NCBI RefSeq assembly: GCF_009832745.1
Contig: NZ_VRMJ01000005.1
Coordinates: forward strand, 1-64,000
Direction: 5' to 3'
Length of the DNA stretch: 64,000 nt
Source: Polaribacter septentrionalilitoris
GTDB taxonomy: Bacteria > Bacteroidota > Bacteroidia > Flavobacteriales > Flavobacteriaceae
Part shown: in pieces, positions 18,054-27,280 of the stretch
Layout of the letters: each line of letters starts with the position of its first letter
Numbering within the stretch: position 1 is the stretch's first letter
Made by a program: the position numbers and the translations under genes
The notes under the pieces: model-generated
Database searches by the model: none
What the model saw: the letters and a program-made list of their open reading frames with translations, nothing else
What the model was told of the DNA's origin: nothing

Positions 18054-18382
18054 GTTATACAGCATTTTTAATCTTAATTTTGATTGTAGCTATCGCTCTA
18101 ATCTTAATAGTTATGGTTCAAAACCCTAAAGGTGGAGGATTATCTTCGTCTTTTGGAGGTGGTGGAGCACAATCTTTAGGTGGTGTGCAAAACACAAATA
18201 ACTTTTTAGACAGAACTACTTGGACATTAGCTATTGCAATGTTTGCTTTAATTTTACTAGCAAACTTTGCTATTCCAAGAGGTGGTGATGAAGGTTTTAA
18301 ATTAGACAACACCTTAGATGGAGTTGAAACTTCTACTCCTGTTGATAACACAACACCATCAACTACTAAAGATAGTATCTAA
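18050..18382 (+). CDS. secG: Preprotein translocase subunit SecG
   Basis: A 110-residue protein with two membrane helices (about 3-23 and 58-76) joined by the diagnostic Gly-rich loop NPKGGGLSSSFGGGG. SecG is the third subunit of the SecYEG channel. The C-terminal 30 residues are a Thr/Asp-rich cytoplasmic or periplasmic tail. The ATG overlaps the stop of the preceding gene by four bases, so it is translationally coupled. A strong terminator follows 26 nt after its stop. Confidence 0.93.
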   Translation: MSYTAFLILILIVAIALILIVMVQNPKGGGLSSSFGGGGAQSLGGVQNTNNFLDRTTWTLAIAMFALILLANFAIPRGGDEGFKLDNTLDGVETSTPVDNTTPSTTKDSI

Positions 18383-18408
18383 AGAAACAACAGATAAAAA
18401 AAATTAAA

Positions 18409-18443
18409 ATGCCAACGAAAATGACACGTTGGCATTTTTTTTT
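18409..18443 (+). terminator. Terminator after secG
   Basis: ATGCCAACG (18409-18417) pairs with CGTTGGCAT (18427-18435) and is followed by a run of T. It is one of the strongest intrinsic terminators in the window and separates the lptE-secG operon from groES-groEL. Confidence 0.92.
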
Positions 18444-18482
18444 GGAGAAATTTTCGACTTTAAATTCAATCCAAAGAAAAAT

Positions 18483-18516
18483 TGTCAGTTTCATTGCATT
18501 GGCACAATTTCTGACA
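18483..18516 (+). promoter_or_regulatory. Inverted repeat and possible -24 box upstream of groES
   Basis: TGTCAG (18483-18488) and CTGACA (18511-18516) form an inverted repeat enclosing TTGGCAC (18499-18505), a perfect sigma-54 -24 element. The expected -12 position reads CTGAC rather than TTGCA, so it is not a full consensus promoter. No CIRCE element is present. The region probably carries heat-shock control, but the mechanism is inferred. Confidence 0.4.
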
Positions 18517-18565
18517 CTTGTTAAAAAGTAAAAATTAATTTATTTAATCAAAAAATTATATAAAA

Positions 18566-18841
18566 ATGAGTTTAAACATTAAACCTTTAGCAGACAGAGT
18601 TCTTGTAGAACCTGCTCCAGCAGAAACCAAAACAGCTTCTGGAATTATTATACCAGATAATGCCAAAGAAAAACCACAAAAAGGAACTGTTGTAGCCGTT
18701 GGAAATGGTAAAAAAGATGAGCCATTAACCGTTAAAGTTGGTGATACAGTTTTATATAGCAAATACGGTGGTACTGATTTAAAATTAGAAGGTACAGATT
18801 ACTTAATGATGCGCGAAAGCGACATTTTAGCAATTATTTAA
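18566..18841 (+). CDS. groES: Co-chaperonin GroES
   Basis: A 91-residue Hsp10 of normal length. It caps the GroEL cavity. The start [12 protein letters not shown], the mobile loop region [18 protein letters not shown] and the ending [13 protein letters not shown] are standard. It lies 104 nt upstream of groEL in the usual order, and the pair has its own regulatory region after the secG terminator. Confidence 0.97.
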   Translation: MSLNIKPLADRVLVEPAPAETKTASGIIIPDNAKEKPQKGTVVAVGNGKKDEPLTVKVGDTVLYSKYGGTDLKLEGTDYLMMRESDILAII

Positions 18842-18941
18842 AATTGCTTATAGCTATTAGTATTTTACATATAGCTTACAATAAAACAATTAATTAACTA
18901 AGCCAATAACAAATAGTTAAAGGCAAAAAGCTAAATTATAA

Positions 18942-20582
<1,641 letters not shown>

Positions 20583-20583
20583 G

Positions 20584-20632
20584 CAGCGAATCGCTGTGGA
20601 TAATTATTTCACTGTTGTGTAAAAATAATTAT
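20584..20632 (+). repeat. Two small hairpins in the groEL 3' UTR
   Basis: CAGCGA (20584-20589) with TCGCTG (20591-20596) lies right after the stop codon, and ATAATTATTT (20600-20609) pairs with AAATAATTAT (20623-20632). Neither has a T-run, so they are more likely mRNA-stabilising or incidental structures than terminators. Confidence 0.45.
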
Positions 20633-20646
20633 GTATTCATTTACTT

Positions 20647-20673
20647 GTTATTTCGACCTTGTGGAGAAATCTC
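20647..20673. repeat. TTTCGA-type palindromic repeat remnant
   Basis: GTTATTTCGACCTTGTGGAG followed by AAATCTC contains the inverted pair ATTTC/GAAAT. It resembles the dispersed intergenic ATTTCGA...GAGAAATCTC repeats that I remember from many flavobacterial genomes. Related pieces lie at 24027-24059 and 61559-61585. Confidence 0.5.
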
Positions 20674-20681
20674 AAAACATA

Positions 20682-20717
20682 AAAAATCCGTTAGAAAATT
20701 TCTAACGGATTTTTTTT
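20682..20717. terminator. Bidirectional terminator between groEL and the DUF3179 gene
   Basis: A perfect stem of about 16 bp (core ATCCGTTAGAAA/TTTCTAACGGAT) with A and T runs on both sides. It serves groEL on the plus strand and the DUF3179 gene on the minus strand. One arm (20692-20716) recurs at 22832-22856. Confidence 0.92.
20692..20716 (+). repeat. Direct repeat copy 1 (terminator arm)
   Basis: A 25-nt stretch containing TTTCTAACGGATTTTTTT, 24/25 identical to 22832-22856 in the same orientation. The two copies bracket the DUF3179 and CC-motif beta-barrel genes. Confidence 0.75.
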
Positions 20718-20727
20718 ACTATTTATT

Positions 20728-21801
20728 TTAATCTTGATATATTTCTGTAGTATAAAAGGCTGGTATAGAAAACCAATATCCCATAAAAGAATTTGAAGGT
20801 TTTAAAAACTGACCTTTTCTAGGTCCTGAAATAGCCTCTCCAAAAATATTCCATTGATTACCTTCATTATCATTGAGTAAAATTTCTGTTCCATCATGTG
20901 CATAACTAAACTCTAACAAAGCAGAATTACCTTCCAATAAAAATGAGACTATGAAATCTGAATTCCCAACAACTAAGTAGTTTTCCCCTTCAAAAGAATC
21001 TTTAATAATATTTTTTGATTCGAAACTTATAAATCTATAGGATTTTGCATTTCCATTATCAGAAATAATAGCGTGAACTCTTTCTTTTGATGGCAATCTA
21101 TTATCATTTCTTGAAACTGGAAATAAAAGTATATCATTATTTGTACTATAATCTCCGTAAGGAGATGTACCATAAGATCTAGAAAAGCCTGTGTTTTGTG
21201 TTACAACTTTAGAATTTGGATATAGTTTTTTCCAAGTTCCCCAATTCGTCTCAAAAAGCATTATCAAATCTGCTTTTTGATCTATTAAGCTTCCATTTAC
21301 AGATTTATTTAGAATTTGAGACCAATTACTTTTAGTAGCTCTATCAAAAGGAATTAAATTAGAGTTGTACAACAATCCAGAAACACCAAATGTAGTTTCA
21401 ACCCCATTAACTATTCTACTCCAGCCAATGCCAGTTCCTGTTAGAGGACAATAAGTAATTGCTACAGAAACATCTCCAACATTATCATTAATAATCTCGT
21501 GCCAATCTAAAATTGTATGTGGATAAGCAACAACATTAGTTCCGTTTTTAAAACCAATAACTAAATCTGAATCTTTTAAAAAATTAGATGGTGTTTTAGA
21601 AATTTCTATTAATTCAGGATTTACCAATGCAGGAATACCATCTATTCCAGGACCTCCATCTAATACTTCTGCCAAAGGAATACTCCATTCTTCTCTGTTT
21701 TCTTGAATAAATTCTAAATCAGGATCTGGATTAAATCCATCTTTATCTGAACTACATCCATACAATGCTATAAAAATTACAATTATTAATATTCTATTCA
21801 T
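20728..21801 (-). CDS. DUF3179 domain lipoprotein
   Basis: A 357-residue lipoprotein (LYGC, Cys16). The body is a DUF3179 domain: VVAYPHTILDWHEIIND, YCPLTGTGIGW, the SGLLYNSNLIPFDRATKSNW segment and SYGTSPYGDY. The Cys in CPLTGT and the following residues are diagnostic. Function is unknown; the family is secreted in many bacteria and archaea. It starts 3 nt after the stop of the upstream beta-barrel gene, so the two form a tight pair. The terminator it shares with groEL follows 11 nt after its stop. Confidence 0.88.
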   Translation of the reverse strand: MNRILIIVIFIALYGCSSDKDGFNPDPDLEFIQENREEWSIPLAEVLDGGPGIDGIPALVNPELIEISKTPSNFLKDSDLVIGFKNGTNVVAYPHTILDWHEIINDNVGDVSVAITYCPLTGTGIGWSRIVNGVETTFGVSGLLYNSNLIPFDRATKSNWSQILNKSVNGSLIDQKADLIMLFETNWGTWKKLYPNSKVVTQNTGFSRSYGTSPYGDYSTNNDILLFPVSRNDNRLPSKERVHAIISDNGNAKSYRFISFESKNIIKDSFEGENYLVVGNSDFIVSFLLEGNSALLEFSYAHDGTEILLNDNEGNQWNIFGEAISGPRKGQFLKPSNSFMGYWFSIPAFYTTEIYQD

Positions 21802-21804
21802 ATT

Positions 21805-22779
21805 CTAAAATTTTATAAAACGAGTACTCGTTTTCTTTTTGTTTAATTTATATGTGAAACCTACTGTTAATCTTAACGTTGGAGATAATTGTGTACCATC
21901 TACATAACTGTAGATGGGTAATTCTATTTTTGAATTAAGTACTATGTTAGATGTTATTTCAGAGGATAATTCAGGTCTTACAAAAACCCACTCTCCTCCT
22001 GTATTAGGTAAGTAATTATTATTTATTTTATCTCTTAAGGCCCTTCTATACTTAAAAGTTAGTTTAGGACTAAATAAGGTTTTATACAGTAAAAATTGAT
22101 CTGAATACCCTAAATTAACTTGTAATTCATTTCCAAATTCATAAGTTGATGTATTGTTTAAATACGAGTCATTAACCCCTGTTAGTCTATAACTAAGGTT
22201 TCCAAAAATAAGAGCTGAGGGTTTTGATTTTAATTTCTTAGACAAAGATAACCAGCCTATACCATCAAAAGCTCCACTACCTGGTTGTAAATCTGCAGTT
22301 AATTGAATCCCTTGCTTAGAAATTAAATCTGATTTACCTAAAGGTACCTTTGTACCTATTCCTAAATTAAGTAGTGTATTTTCACCTAAAATATTTTGAA
22401 TGGCATATTTAAACAAAAGAACAGCATCTCCTATACCAGACGTTTCTGTAAAGTTTTCATTTCCAAATTGTCTTATTGTTCTTGTTTGATTTACCCAAGT
22501 AAGAAGTAGTTCTGCAGAAAACTTATCTGTAAAAGAGTATGAAGTATTTATTAAAATGGAATTTGTAATTCTCAAGCGACTATTATCTTCTAGTCTTTCT
22601 GTTCCAGATTTTAATGTATTTAAATTATTGTAATCGTAATTTAATCCAAAAATCCATGAATTTTTACCTTCATTAGGTAGTCCTAAATTATTAGATAATG
22701 GCACACCACCTGAGCAACAAGTTTGTGAATTTGTTTTAAAACATCCTAAAAGAATAATCAAAAGAAAACCATATTTCAT
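21805..22779 (-). CDS. Outer-membrane beta-barrel with mature N-terminal CC motif
   Basis: A 324-residue protein with a signal peptide and a likely cleavage site at TNSQ|TCCSGG, leaving Cys21-Cys22 near the mature N-terminus. The rest alternates aromatic beta-strands (NSWIFGLNYDYNNL, SYSFTDKFSAELLLTW, LTVGFTYKLN), typical of a beta-barrel of the transporter/MetA-pathway type. I chose ATG 22779 because the longer frame starts with TTG at 22803 and puts extra residues before the signal peptide. It is paired with the DUF3179 gene. The substrate is unknown; the CC motif suggests a link to metal or thiol chemistry. Confidence 0.72.
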   Translation of the reverse strand: MKYGFLLIILLGCFKTNSQTCCSGGVPLSNNLGLPNEGKNSWIFGLNYDYNNLNTLKSGTERLEDNSRLRITNSILINTSYSFTDKFSAELLLTWVNQTRTIRQFGNENFTETSGIGDAVLLFKYAIQNILGENTLLNLGIGTKVPLGKSDLISKQGIQLTADLQPGSGAFDGIGWLSLSKKLKSKPSALIFGNLSYRLTGVNDSYLNNTSTYEFGNELQVNLGYSDQFLLYKTLFSPKLTFKYRRALRDKINNNYLPNTGGEWVFVRPELSSEITSNIVLNSKIELPIYSYVDGTQLSPTLRLTVGFTYKLNKKKTSTRFIKF

Positions 22780-22831
22780 GTTTTTTTGTTCGAGTAAAAA
22801 CAAATTCCTTACAAATTACAAAAAAAACAAA

Positions 22832-22856
22832 TAGAAATTTTCTAACGGATTTTTTT
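22832..22856 (+). repeat. Direct repeat copy 2 (terminator arm)
   Basis: 24/25 identical to 20692-20716 in the same orientation (one A/T change in the TAGAAA-TTTCTA stretch). It lies just after the HMA-MauE gene on the minus strand. The other arm of the original hairpin is absent, so it would terminate poorly. Confidence 0.75.
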
Positions 22857-22869
22857 ATTACATCATGTA

Positions 22870-23592
22870 TTAGTATAGTGTTACAAGCATATAAATTGCC
22901 ATAAGAATCATAATGCTATTTTCTATAAACGTAGCTTTAGTCATAGGTAAATTTAAAACAGAACCTAAACAAGCACATTTTATGGTTTTTTTGTCTAACA
23001 AGGATTTTATAACTCCAACTGTTGTAATTCCTAAAATAACTAAAGTAGCAAATAAGGCAAATCTAATTTTGTATTCAAACAAAAATAAAAGACCTAAAGA
23101 AAGCTCTATGAAAGGATATACAAAAGCATATTTAGGAATTACTTTTGCTAATGGATCATACATTTGAAAACTCATTGCAAAACCTTTTACATCTAAAATT
23201 TTAAAGAAGCTAAAAATTATATAAAATAGCCCCATAAAATCTAACATAAAAGCATTGGTTTCCCAAGGATTTATATTCATTAATACTGATGAGACCAAAA
23301 TATAACCAAAGATTAAAAACAATGGATACAATTGCTCACTTTTAGATTTTTTTTCTTCAAAAGCTACATCAGGTATTTTCTTTTTTTCTTTCTTTTTTGC
23401 TATTGTAAATTTTTCTGGCAACGCATTCTGTAAAATTTCAATAGAAACATGAGAACTCATATTAATAGTAGCTTCTTCTTGCTCTAAATTCACAGTTACT
23501 TTCTCTATATTTTCTAGTTCTGAAAGTGATTTATGGACAGAAGACCTGCAACCATCACATGTCATTCCAGAAATGTTATAAGTATGTTTCAT
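22870..23592 (-). CDS. HMA domain fused to a MauE/DoxX-like membrane domain
   Basis: A 240-residue protein. Residues 1-65 form a heavy-metal-associated domain with MTCDGC (Cys12 and Cys15). A Lys-rich linker follows, then four membrane helices (about 91-109, 115-133, 158-196 and 222-239) of the MauE/DoxX redox type, with a second cysteine pair KCACLG (Cys206 and Cys208) before the last helix. The fusion suggests passing a thiophilic metal or electrons across the membrane. It starts 7 nt after the secreted HMA protein gene, so the two are coexpressed. Confidence 0.82.
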   Translation of the reverse strand: MKHTYNISGMTCDGCRSSVHKSLSELENIEKVTVNLEQEEATINMSSHVSIEILQNALPEKFTIAKKKEKKKIPDVAFEEKKSKSEQLYPLFLIFGYILVSSVLMNINPWETNAFMLDFMGLFYIIFSFFKILDVKGFAMSFQMYDPLAKVIPKYAFVYPFIELSLGLLFLFEYKIRFALFATLVILGITTVGVIKSLLDKKTIKCACLGSVLNLPMTKATFIENSIMILMAIYMLVTLY

Positions 23593-23599
23593 TTGTATG

Positions 23600-24007
23600 T
23601 TAGTTATTTTTCTTCACCTTCTTCATTTCACCTTGATGATCTAAAATAATTTTATCATCTCTATATTTACAACACGGATGTACAGAGTTGTATGCTTCTA
23701 AAGAAGCTGTAATTTTTTTATCTTTCAAAATAACATCATGTCCAACATTTGCAATATTTTGTTGTACAATTCCAACTTCAACTTTACGTTCATCCATAAT
23801 TAGATTTAATTGATGTGTTTTTGGACTCCAAAGTGCAAATTTTACACCTTTAGTTTTTAAAGCAGCAGTTTCAATTCGTTTTTTACACATTCCGCAAATA
23901 CCATCAACTTCAAAAGCAACTTTTGCATTTTTCTTCTTTTTAACTTCTTGAGATTGCATAGAAAACCCAATGAATACTAAACTTAATATGAATATAATTT
24001 TTTTCAT
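23600..24007 (-). CDS. Secreted heavy-metal-associated (HMA) protein
   Basis: A 135-residue protein with a signal peptide (cleavage near MQSQ|EVKK). The HMA fold carries CGMC (Cys38 and Cys41) in the metal loop VDGICGMCKKRIETAA, and an extra CC pair (Cys112-Cys113, HPCCKY) sits near the C-terminus, which is Lys-rich. MerP/CopZ-like periplasmic metal carriers have the first motif; the CC pair is an addition. It is followed after 7 nt by the HMA-MauE fusion. Confidence 0.82.
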   Translation of the reverse strand: MKKIIFILSLVFIGFSMQSQEVKKKKNAKVAFEVDGICGMCKKRIETAALKTKGVKFALWSPKTHQLNLIMDERKVEVGIVQQNIANVGHDVILKDKKITASLEAYNSVHPCCKYRDDKIILDHQGEMKKVKKNN

Positions 24008-24026
24008 TTTTACTTATTTTTTATAA

Positions 24027-24059
24027 CTGTCACTAAGAATTATTCACTCGAAGTGACAG
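24027..24059. repeat. Inverted repeat between TonB receptor and HMA genes
   Basis: CTGTCACT (24027-24034) and AGTGACAG (24052-24059) form an 8-bp stem with a 17-nt loop containing a CACTCGAAGTG-type core. It looks like a TTCGA-type REP element rather than a plain terminator, and may set relative expression of the flanking genes. Confidence 0.55.
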
Positions 24060-24100
24060 AATTAATTAATTTTTATTTTATAAAAACCCCACTAATTGGA

Positions 24101-26344
24101 TTAATTTATCTTAAATCGTAAACCTGCATAAATTGCGCGTCCAAAAATAGGTGCGTACACAATTGTAGTATCAAAATTTGAACCAAAAGGATCGTTACTT
24201 GCTAAAATAGGATTTTTCTGTTGAACATTAGTAATGTTCTCTCCTCCTACATACATTTCAAACTTTTCAGAAAACACTCTAGTAACTTGAGCGTTTAACA
24301 ATTGATAAGGATTTGAATATTCTGGCAATTGAAATTGAGCTGGATTTGAACTTGTACTTGGTAATCGTTGTTTACCTATACTATTAAACGTTGCATCAAA
24401 CCTCCATTGAGAGCCTTTCTCTGTCAGTTCTGTATCGTAAGAAAGATTGGCAAAAAAGCGATTTTGAGGCTGAATAGGTTTCTCAAGATTTCCACTTTTA
24501 TAGTCTGTAGAGATATCAAAATATTTATAAGCTGTTCTTAGATTAAAACGTTTTGCAAAGTTATAATTTACTTCAACTTGAAAACTATTGGCAATACTTT
24601 TTCCATCTAAGTTATAAAAAGAGACTTCTTGTGGATTTTCCCAATCTACAACAACTTGATTTTGAAAATCGGTTTGATAAAAATCAAAAGTGATGTCTCC
24701 TTTCTTATCAAACACATTGAATTTCTGCATAAAAGAAACGCCATAATTCCAAGCAATTTCAGGATTCAAACCATAGATATTCCCTCCTTCATTATCAATA
24801 TTAATTTGTCTAGAACTTGCAAACAATTGCTGGTTTTCTGCAAAAATATTGGCACTTCGTTTTCCTCTTCCAATAGAAGCTCTCAATACACTGTTTTCCC
24901 AGGGAACATATCTTAAATGTAAACGTGGAGTAATAAAAGTTCCTAATAAATTATGCGTATCAATTCTTATTCCTGCTGTGAAACTAAAATTATCTAAATT
25001 ATCATAGGCATATTCAAAAAAAGCTCCTAAAGAATTCTCTTTTCTATTAAAGTCTGATGTATTTACAAACTCATCATAATTGTCATAAGTAAAACTAACT
25101 CCTGTTTTAAATTTATTTCTAGTATCACCAATAATAGAATTAAAAATCAAATTAGAATACACACTTTGGTGTTGGATATCATAGACATTCAACCCAAAAT
25201 AAGAGTCTTGCTGATGATTGCTATACGCAAACTGAAATCCAAAACTTTGGTAAGGTAATTCTGGAAACACATACCCTAATTTTGCAGAAGCATCAATTCT
25301 TTTAGTATCAATCTCACTTCCCCAAGCATTTGTTGTTTCCTTATCTACCTTAGGATTAAAATTAAGTTGACCTGTTTGTTTTTCATCATTTAAAAAACGA
25401 AAATTTAGAAAACTCACCCAACCTTTTTCTGCGTCTGTGAATTGCCAACGGTTCATCACATTAATTTGATTCGCCAATGGCATATCTAAAAAACCATCAG
25501 TATTGTTATCAAATTTTTGTCCTCTATAATTTCCATGAATATACAAACCAGTTTGCCATTTCTCAGAAACTTTTTTGTTGATATGTGTATTCAATTCTAA
25601 CCTTCCGTTAATAGAAGAATAGGCATTTAGAAAAAATTTATTATCAGAAAAAGGTTTGACCAATTCTGCATTAATTTGTCCAGAAATACTTTCAAATCCA
25701 TTAACAACAGAACCTGCACCTTTAGAAATTTGAATACTTTCCACCCAAGTTCCAGGCGTAAATGTGAGTCCAAAAACTTGAGATGCTCCTCTTACAGATG
25801 GAATATTTTCTTGTGTGATTAACAAATAAGGACTCGTTAAACCCAACATTTGAATTTGTTTTGTTCCTGTTAAGGCATCAGAAAAACTAACATCTATAGA
25901 CGGATTTGTTTCAAAACTCTCTGCTAAATTACAACAAGCCGCTTTTAGCAATTCTTCTGAGTTCACAGTAAACATATTTGCTGTAACTAAAGTAGACTTA
26001 AATGTTGCTTTCTTTTGAGTTCTTACAGTTACTTCTCCTAACTCACCTTCTTGAGTTAAAAAATGATGAATTGGTTTTAAACTTGTAATTGTAACAGTAT
26101 CCGTTTTATAACCTAAATAACTAACTATTAATTTTTTATATGATTTTTTATAAGGAATCGTAAACCATCCTTTTTTGTTTGTAATTGCACTAACATTAGT
26201 ATTTAACCAATGTACACTTGCACCTTCTACTCCTAAATTATCTTTAGGGTTATTCTTATCCATAATCATCCCTTTTAAATTGGTTTGAGAAAAGATTACA
26301 AAAGGTATAAATAGCAAAAAGCTAGTTATGAAATGTTTTTTCAT
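24101..26344 (-). CDS. TonB-dependent receptor of the cysteine-pair cluster
   Basis: A 747-residue outer-membrane receptor. Order: signal peptide (to about residue 20), carboxypeptidase-like regulatory domain (about 21-95), a TonB-box-like linker, plug domain (about 120-225, with IQMLGL and GAGSVVNGFESISGQINAEL), then a 22-strand-type barrel ending in AIYAGLRFKIN. The plug begins with LKAACCNLAESFETNPSIDV, giving a CC pair at 137-138 that ordinary receptors lack. Together with the neighbouring HMA proteins this points to uptake of copper or another thiophilic metal complex; the substrate is an inference. Confidence 0.88.
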   Translation of the reverse strand: MKKHFITSFLLFIPFVIFSQTNLKGMIMDKNNPKDNLGVEGASVHWLNTNVSAITNKKGWFTIPYKKSYKKLIVSYLGYKTDTVTITSLKPIHHFLTQEGELGEVTVRTQKKATFKSTLVTANMFTVNSEELLKAACCNLAESFETNPSIDVSFSDALTGTKQIQMLGLTSPYLLITQENIPSVRGASQVFGLTFTPGTWVESIQISKGAGSVVNGFESISGQINAELVKPFSDNKFFLNAYSSINGRLELNTHINKKVSEKWQTGLYIHGNYRGQKFDNNTDGFLDMPLANQINVMNRWQFTDAEKGWVSFLNFRFLNDEKQTGQLNFNPKVDKETTNAWGSEIDTKRIDASAKLGYVFPELPYQSFGFQFAYSNHQQDSYFGLNVYDIQHQSVYSNLIFNSIIGDTRNKFKTGVSFTYDNYDEFVNTSDFNRKENSLGAFFEYAYDNLDNFSFTAGIRIDTHNLLGTFITPRLHLRYVPWENSVLRASIGRGKRSANIFAENQQLFASSRQINIDNEGGNIYGLNPEIAWNYGVSFMQKFNVFDKKGDITFDFYQTDFQNQVVVDWENPQEVSFYNLDGKSIANSFQVEVNYNFAKRFNLRTAYKYFDISTDYKSGNLEKPIQPQNRFFANLSYDTELTEKGSQWRFDATFNSIGKQRLPSTSSNPAQFQLPEYSNPYQLLNAQVTRVFSEKFEMYVGGENITNVQQKNPILASNDPFGSNFDTTIVYAPIFGRAIYAGLRFKIN

Positions 26345-26414
26345 TGTTTTTGATTTTAATAATTAAACTTCAGTTTCTCATTATTTTGAGACTGCTTGAG
26401 TGTTAATTATTAAA

Positions 26415-26807
26415 TCAAATTAAAAAAGATTGGTATAAAACCTGAAAATCTTTGAGATTATCTGGTGGTGGAAAGTCTTTATAAATGCTTTTATCAGATT
26501 TTTTTTCCACAAATAAATCGTGATAAGAAATGGTAAAGGCGACTAAAAATTGTTGTTTTTGAAAATTGAAATCGTCAGGAGAGGTTTGTTGCAATTCATC
26601 TTGCCCATCTATTTGATGAACTTCATCTTTACAACATTTCTTTATGACTTTCTCCATATTCATTCCACAATCATCTGCATCACCTGTAAAAGAAACATCC
26701 ATTAAAAACTCGCCACAATAATGTTTTTCTACGGTAAAAGAAAACGTAGAAAACAACACTAAAAGTGCTAGTAAAATTGATACTATTTTAGAAAATGTTT
26801 GTTTCAC
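26415..26807 (-). CDS. HYC_CC_PP family protein
   Basis: A 130-residue protein with one N-terminal membrane or signal segment (about 8-24). It carries the motif set that names the family: HYC (29-31), an additional Cys47, CC (58-59) and FPPP near residues 109-112. The spacing of Cys and His suggests metal binding, but no activity is known to me. The only usable start is GTG at 26807. A promoter box TAAATTTGC lies immediately upstream on the minus strand (26812-26820), leaving little or no leader. It is the first gene of the metal cluster, 70 nt before the receptor. Confidence 0.75.
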   Translation of the reverse strand: MKQTFSKIVSILLALLVLFSTFSFTVEKHYCGEFLMDVSFTGDADDCGMNMEKVIKKCCKDEVHQIDGQDELQQTSPDDFNFQKQQFLVAFTISYHDLFVEKKSDKSIYKDFPPPDNLKDFQVLYQSFLI

Positions 26808-26811
26808 AGTT

Positions 26812-26820
26812 GCAAATTTA
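26812..26820 (-). promoter_or_regulatory. -7 promoter box of the cysteine-pair cluster
   Basis: TAAATTTGC on the minus strand, 4 nt upstream of the GTG start at 26807. No TTG lies at the usual distance upstream. If used, the transcript would be nearly leaderless. Confidence 0.45.
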
Positions 26821-26848
26821 CGATTTGTAATTTTAAAATGATGTTAAA

Positions 26849-27280
26849 TTATCTATTGCTTAGTTTTTGATAGTAAAAAGCTGGAAGTAGTAACAATAAA
26901 AACAATGGATGAATGATAAATCTTCTAATGTAAAAAGGCAATAAATATCCATCTTCAAAATCATTTTTTAGGAGTAACACAAAAGTTACAATTAAAATCA
27001 TGAAAGCTAGCATTAAGAAAAATCCTGAAAACTTTAAGTAATCTTTTCTTTCAAACAAAACCCATATAATTCCTAGGGTTACTAGTGAGTTTAAGGTATA
27101 TCTAAATAACATATTTACAACCAATCTCCAAGTATCTAACACAGGCAAATACATGTAGAGATAGTCATTTTTAAAATATGCAATTAATGGATCGTAAAAA
27201 AGAGTATTCCCATAGCCTCTTATTGCAAATAAGGTCATAAATAAAATAACCAAAAGTATTATTTTAATGTAGGTATTCAT
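26849..27280 (-). CDS. Exosortase F system-associated protein
   Basis: A 143-residue integral membrane protein with about four helices (about 4-22, 44-65, 72-108 and 120-137). Its start overlaps the stop of the exosortase gene (ATGA), and this position directly after XrtF is what defines the exosortase-F-associated family in flavobacteria. The family has no known enzymatic motif; it is presumed to work with XrtF in processing or anchoring a surface protein. Identification rests mainly on context and topology. Confidence 0.8.
   Translation of the reverse strand: MNTYIKIILLVILFMTLFAIRGYGNTLFYDPLIAYFKNDYLYMYLPVLDTWRLVVNMLFRYTLNSLVTLGIIWVLFERKDYLKFSGFFLMLAFMILIVTFVLLLKNDFEDGYLLPFYIRRFIIHPLFLLLLLPAFYYQKLSNR

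Noticed and set aside
18444-18565. CIRCE/HrcA operator before groES
   Set aside because: No TTAGCACTC-N9-GAGTGCTAA-like repeat is present; only the TGTCAG/CTGACA pair was found.
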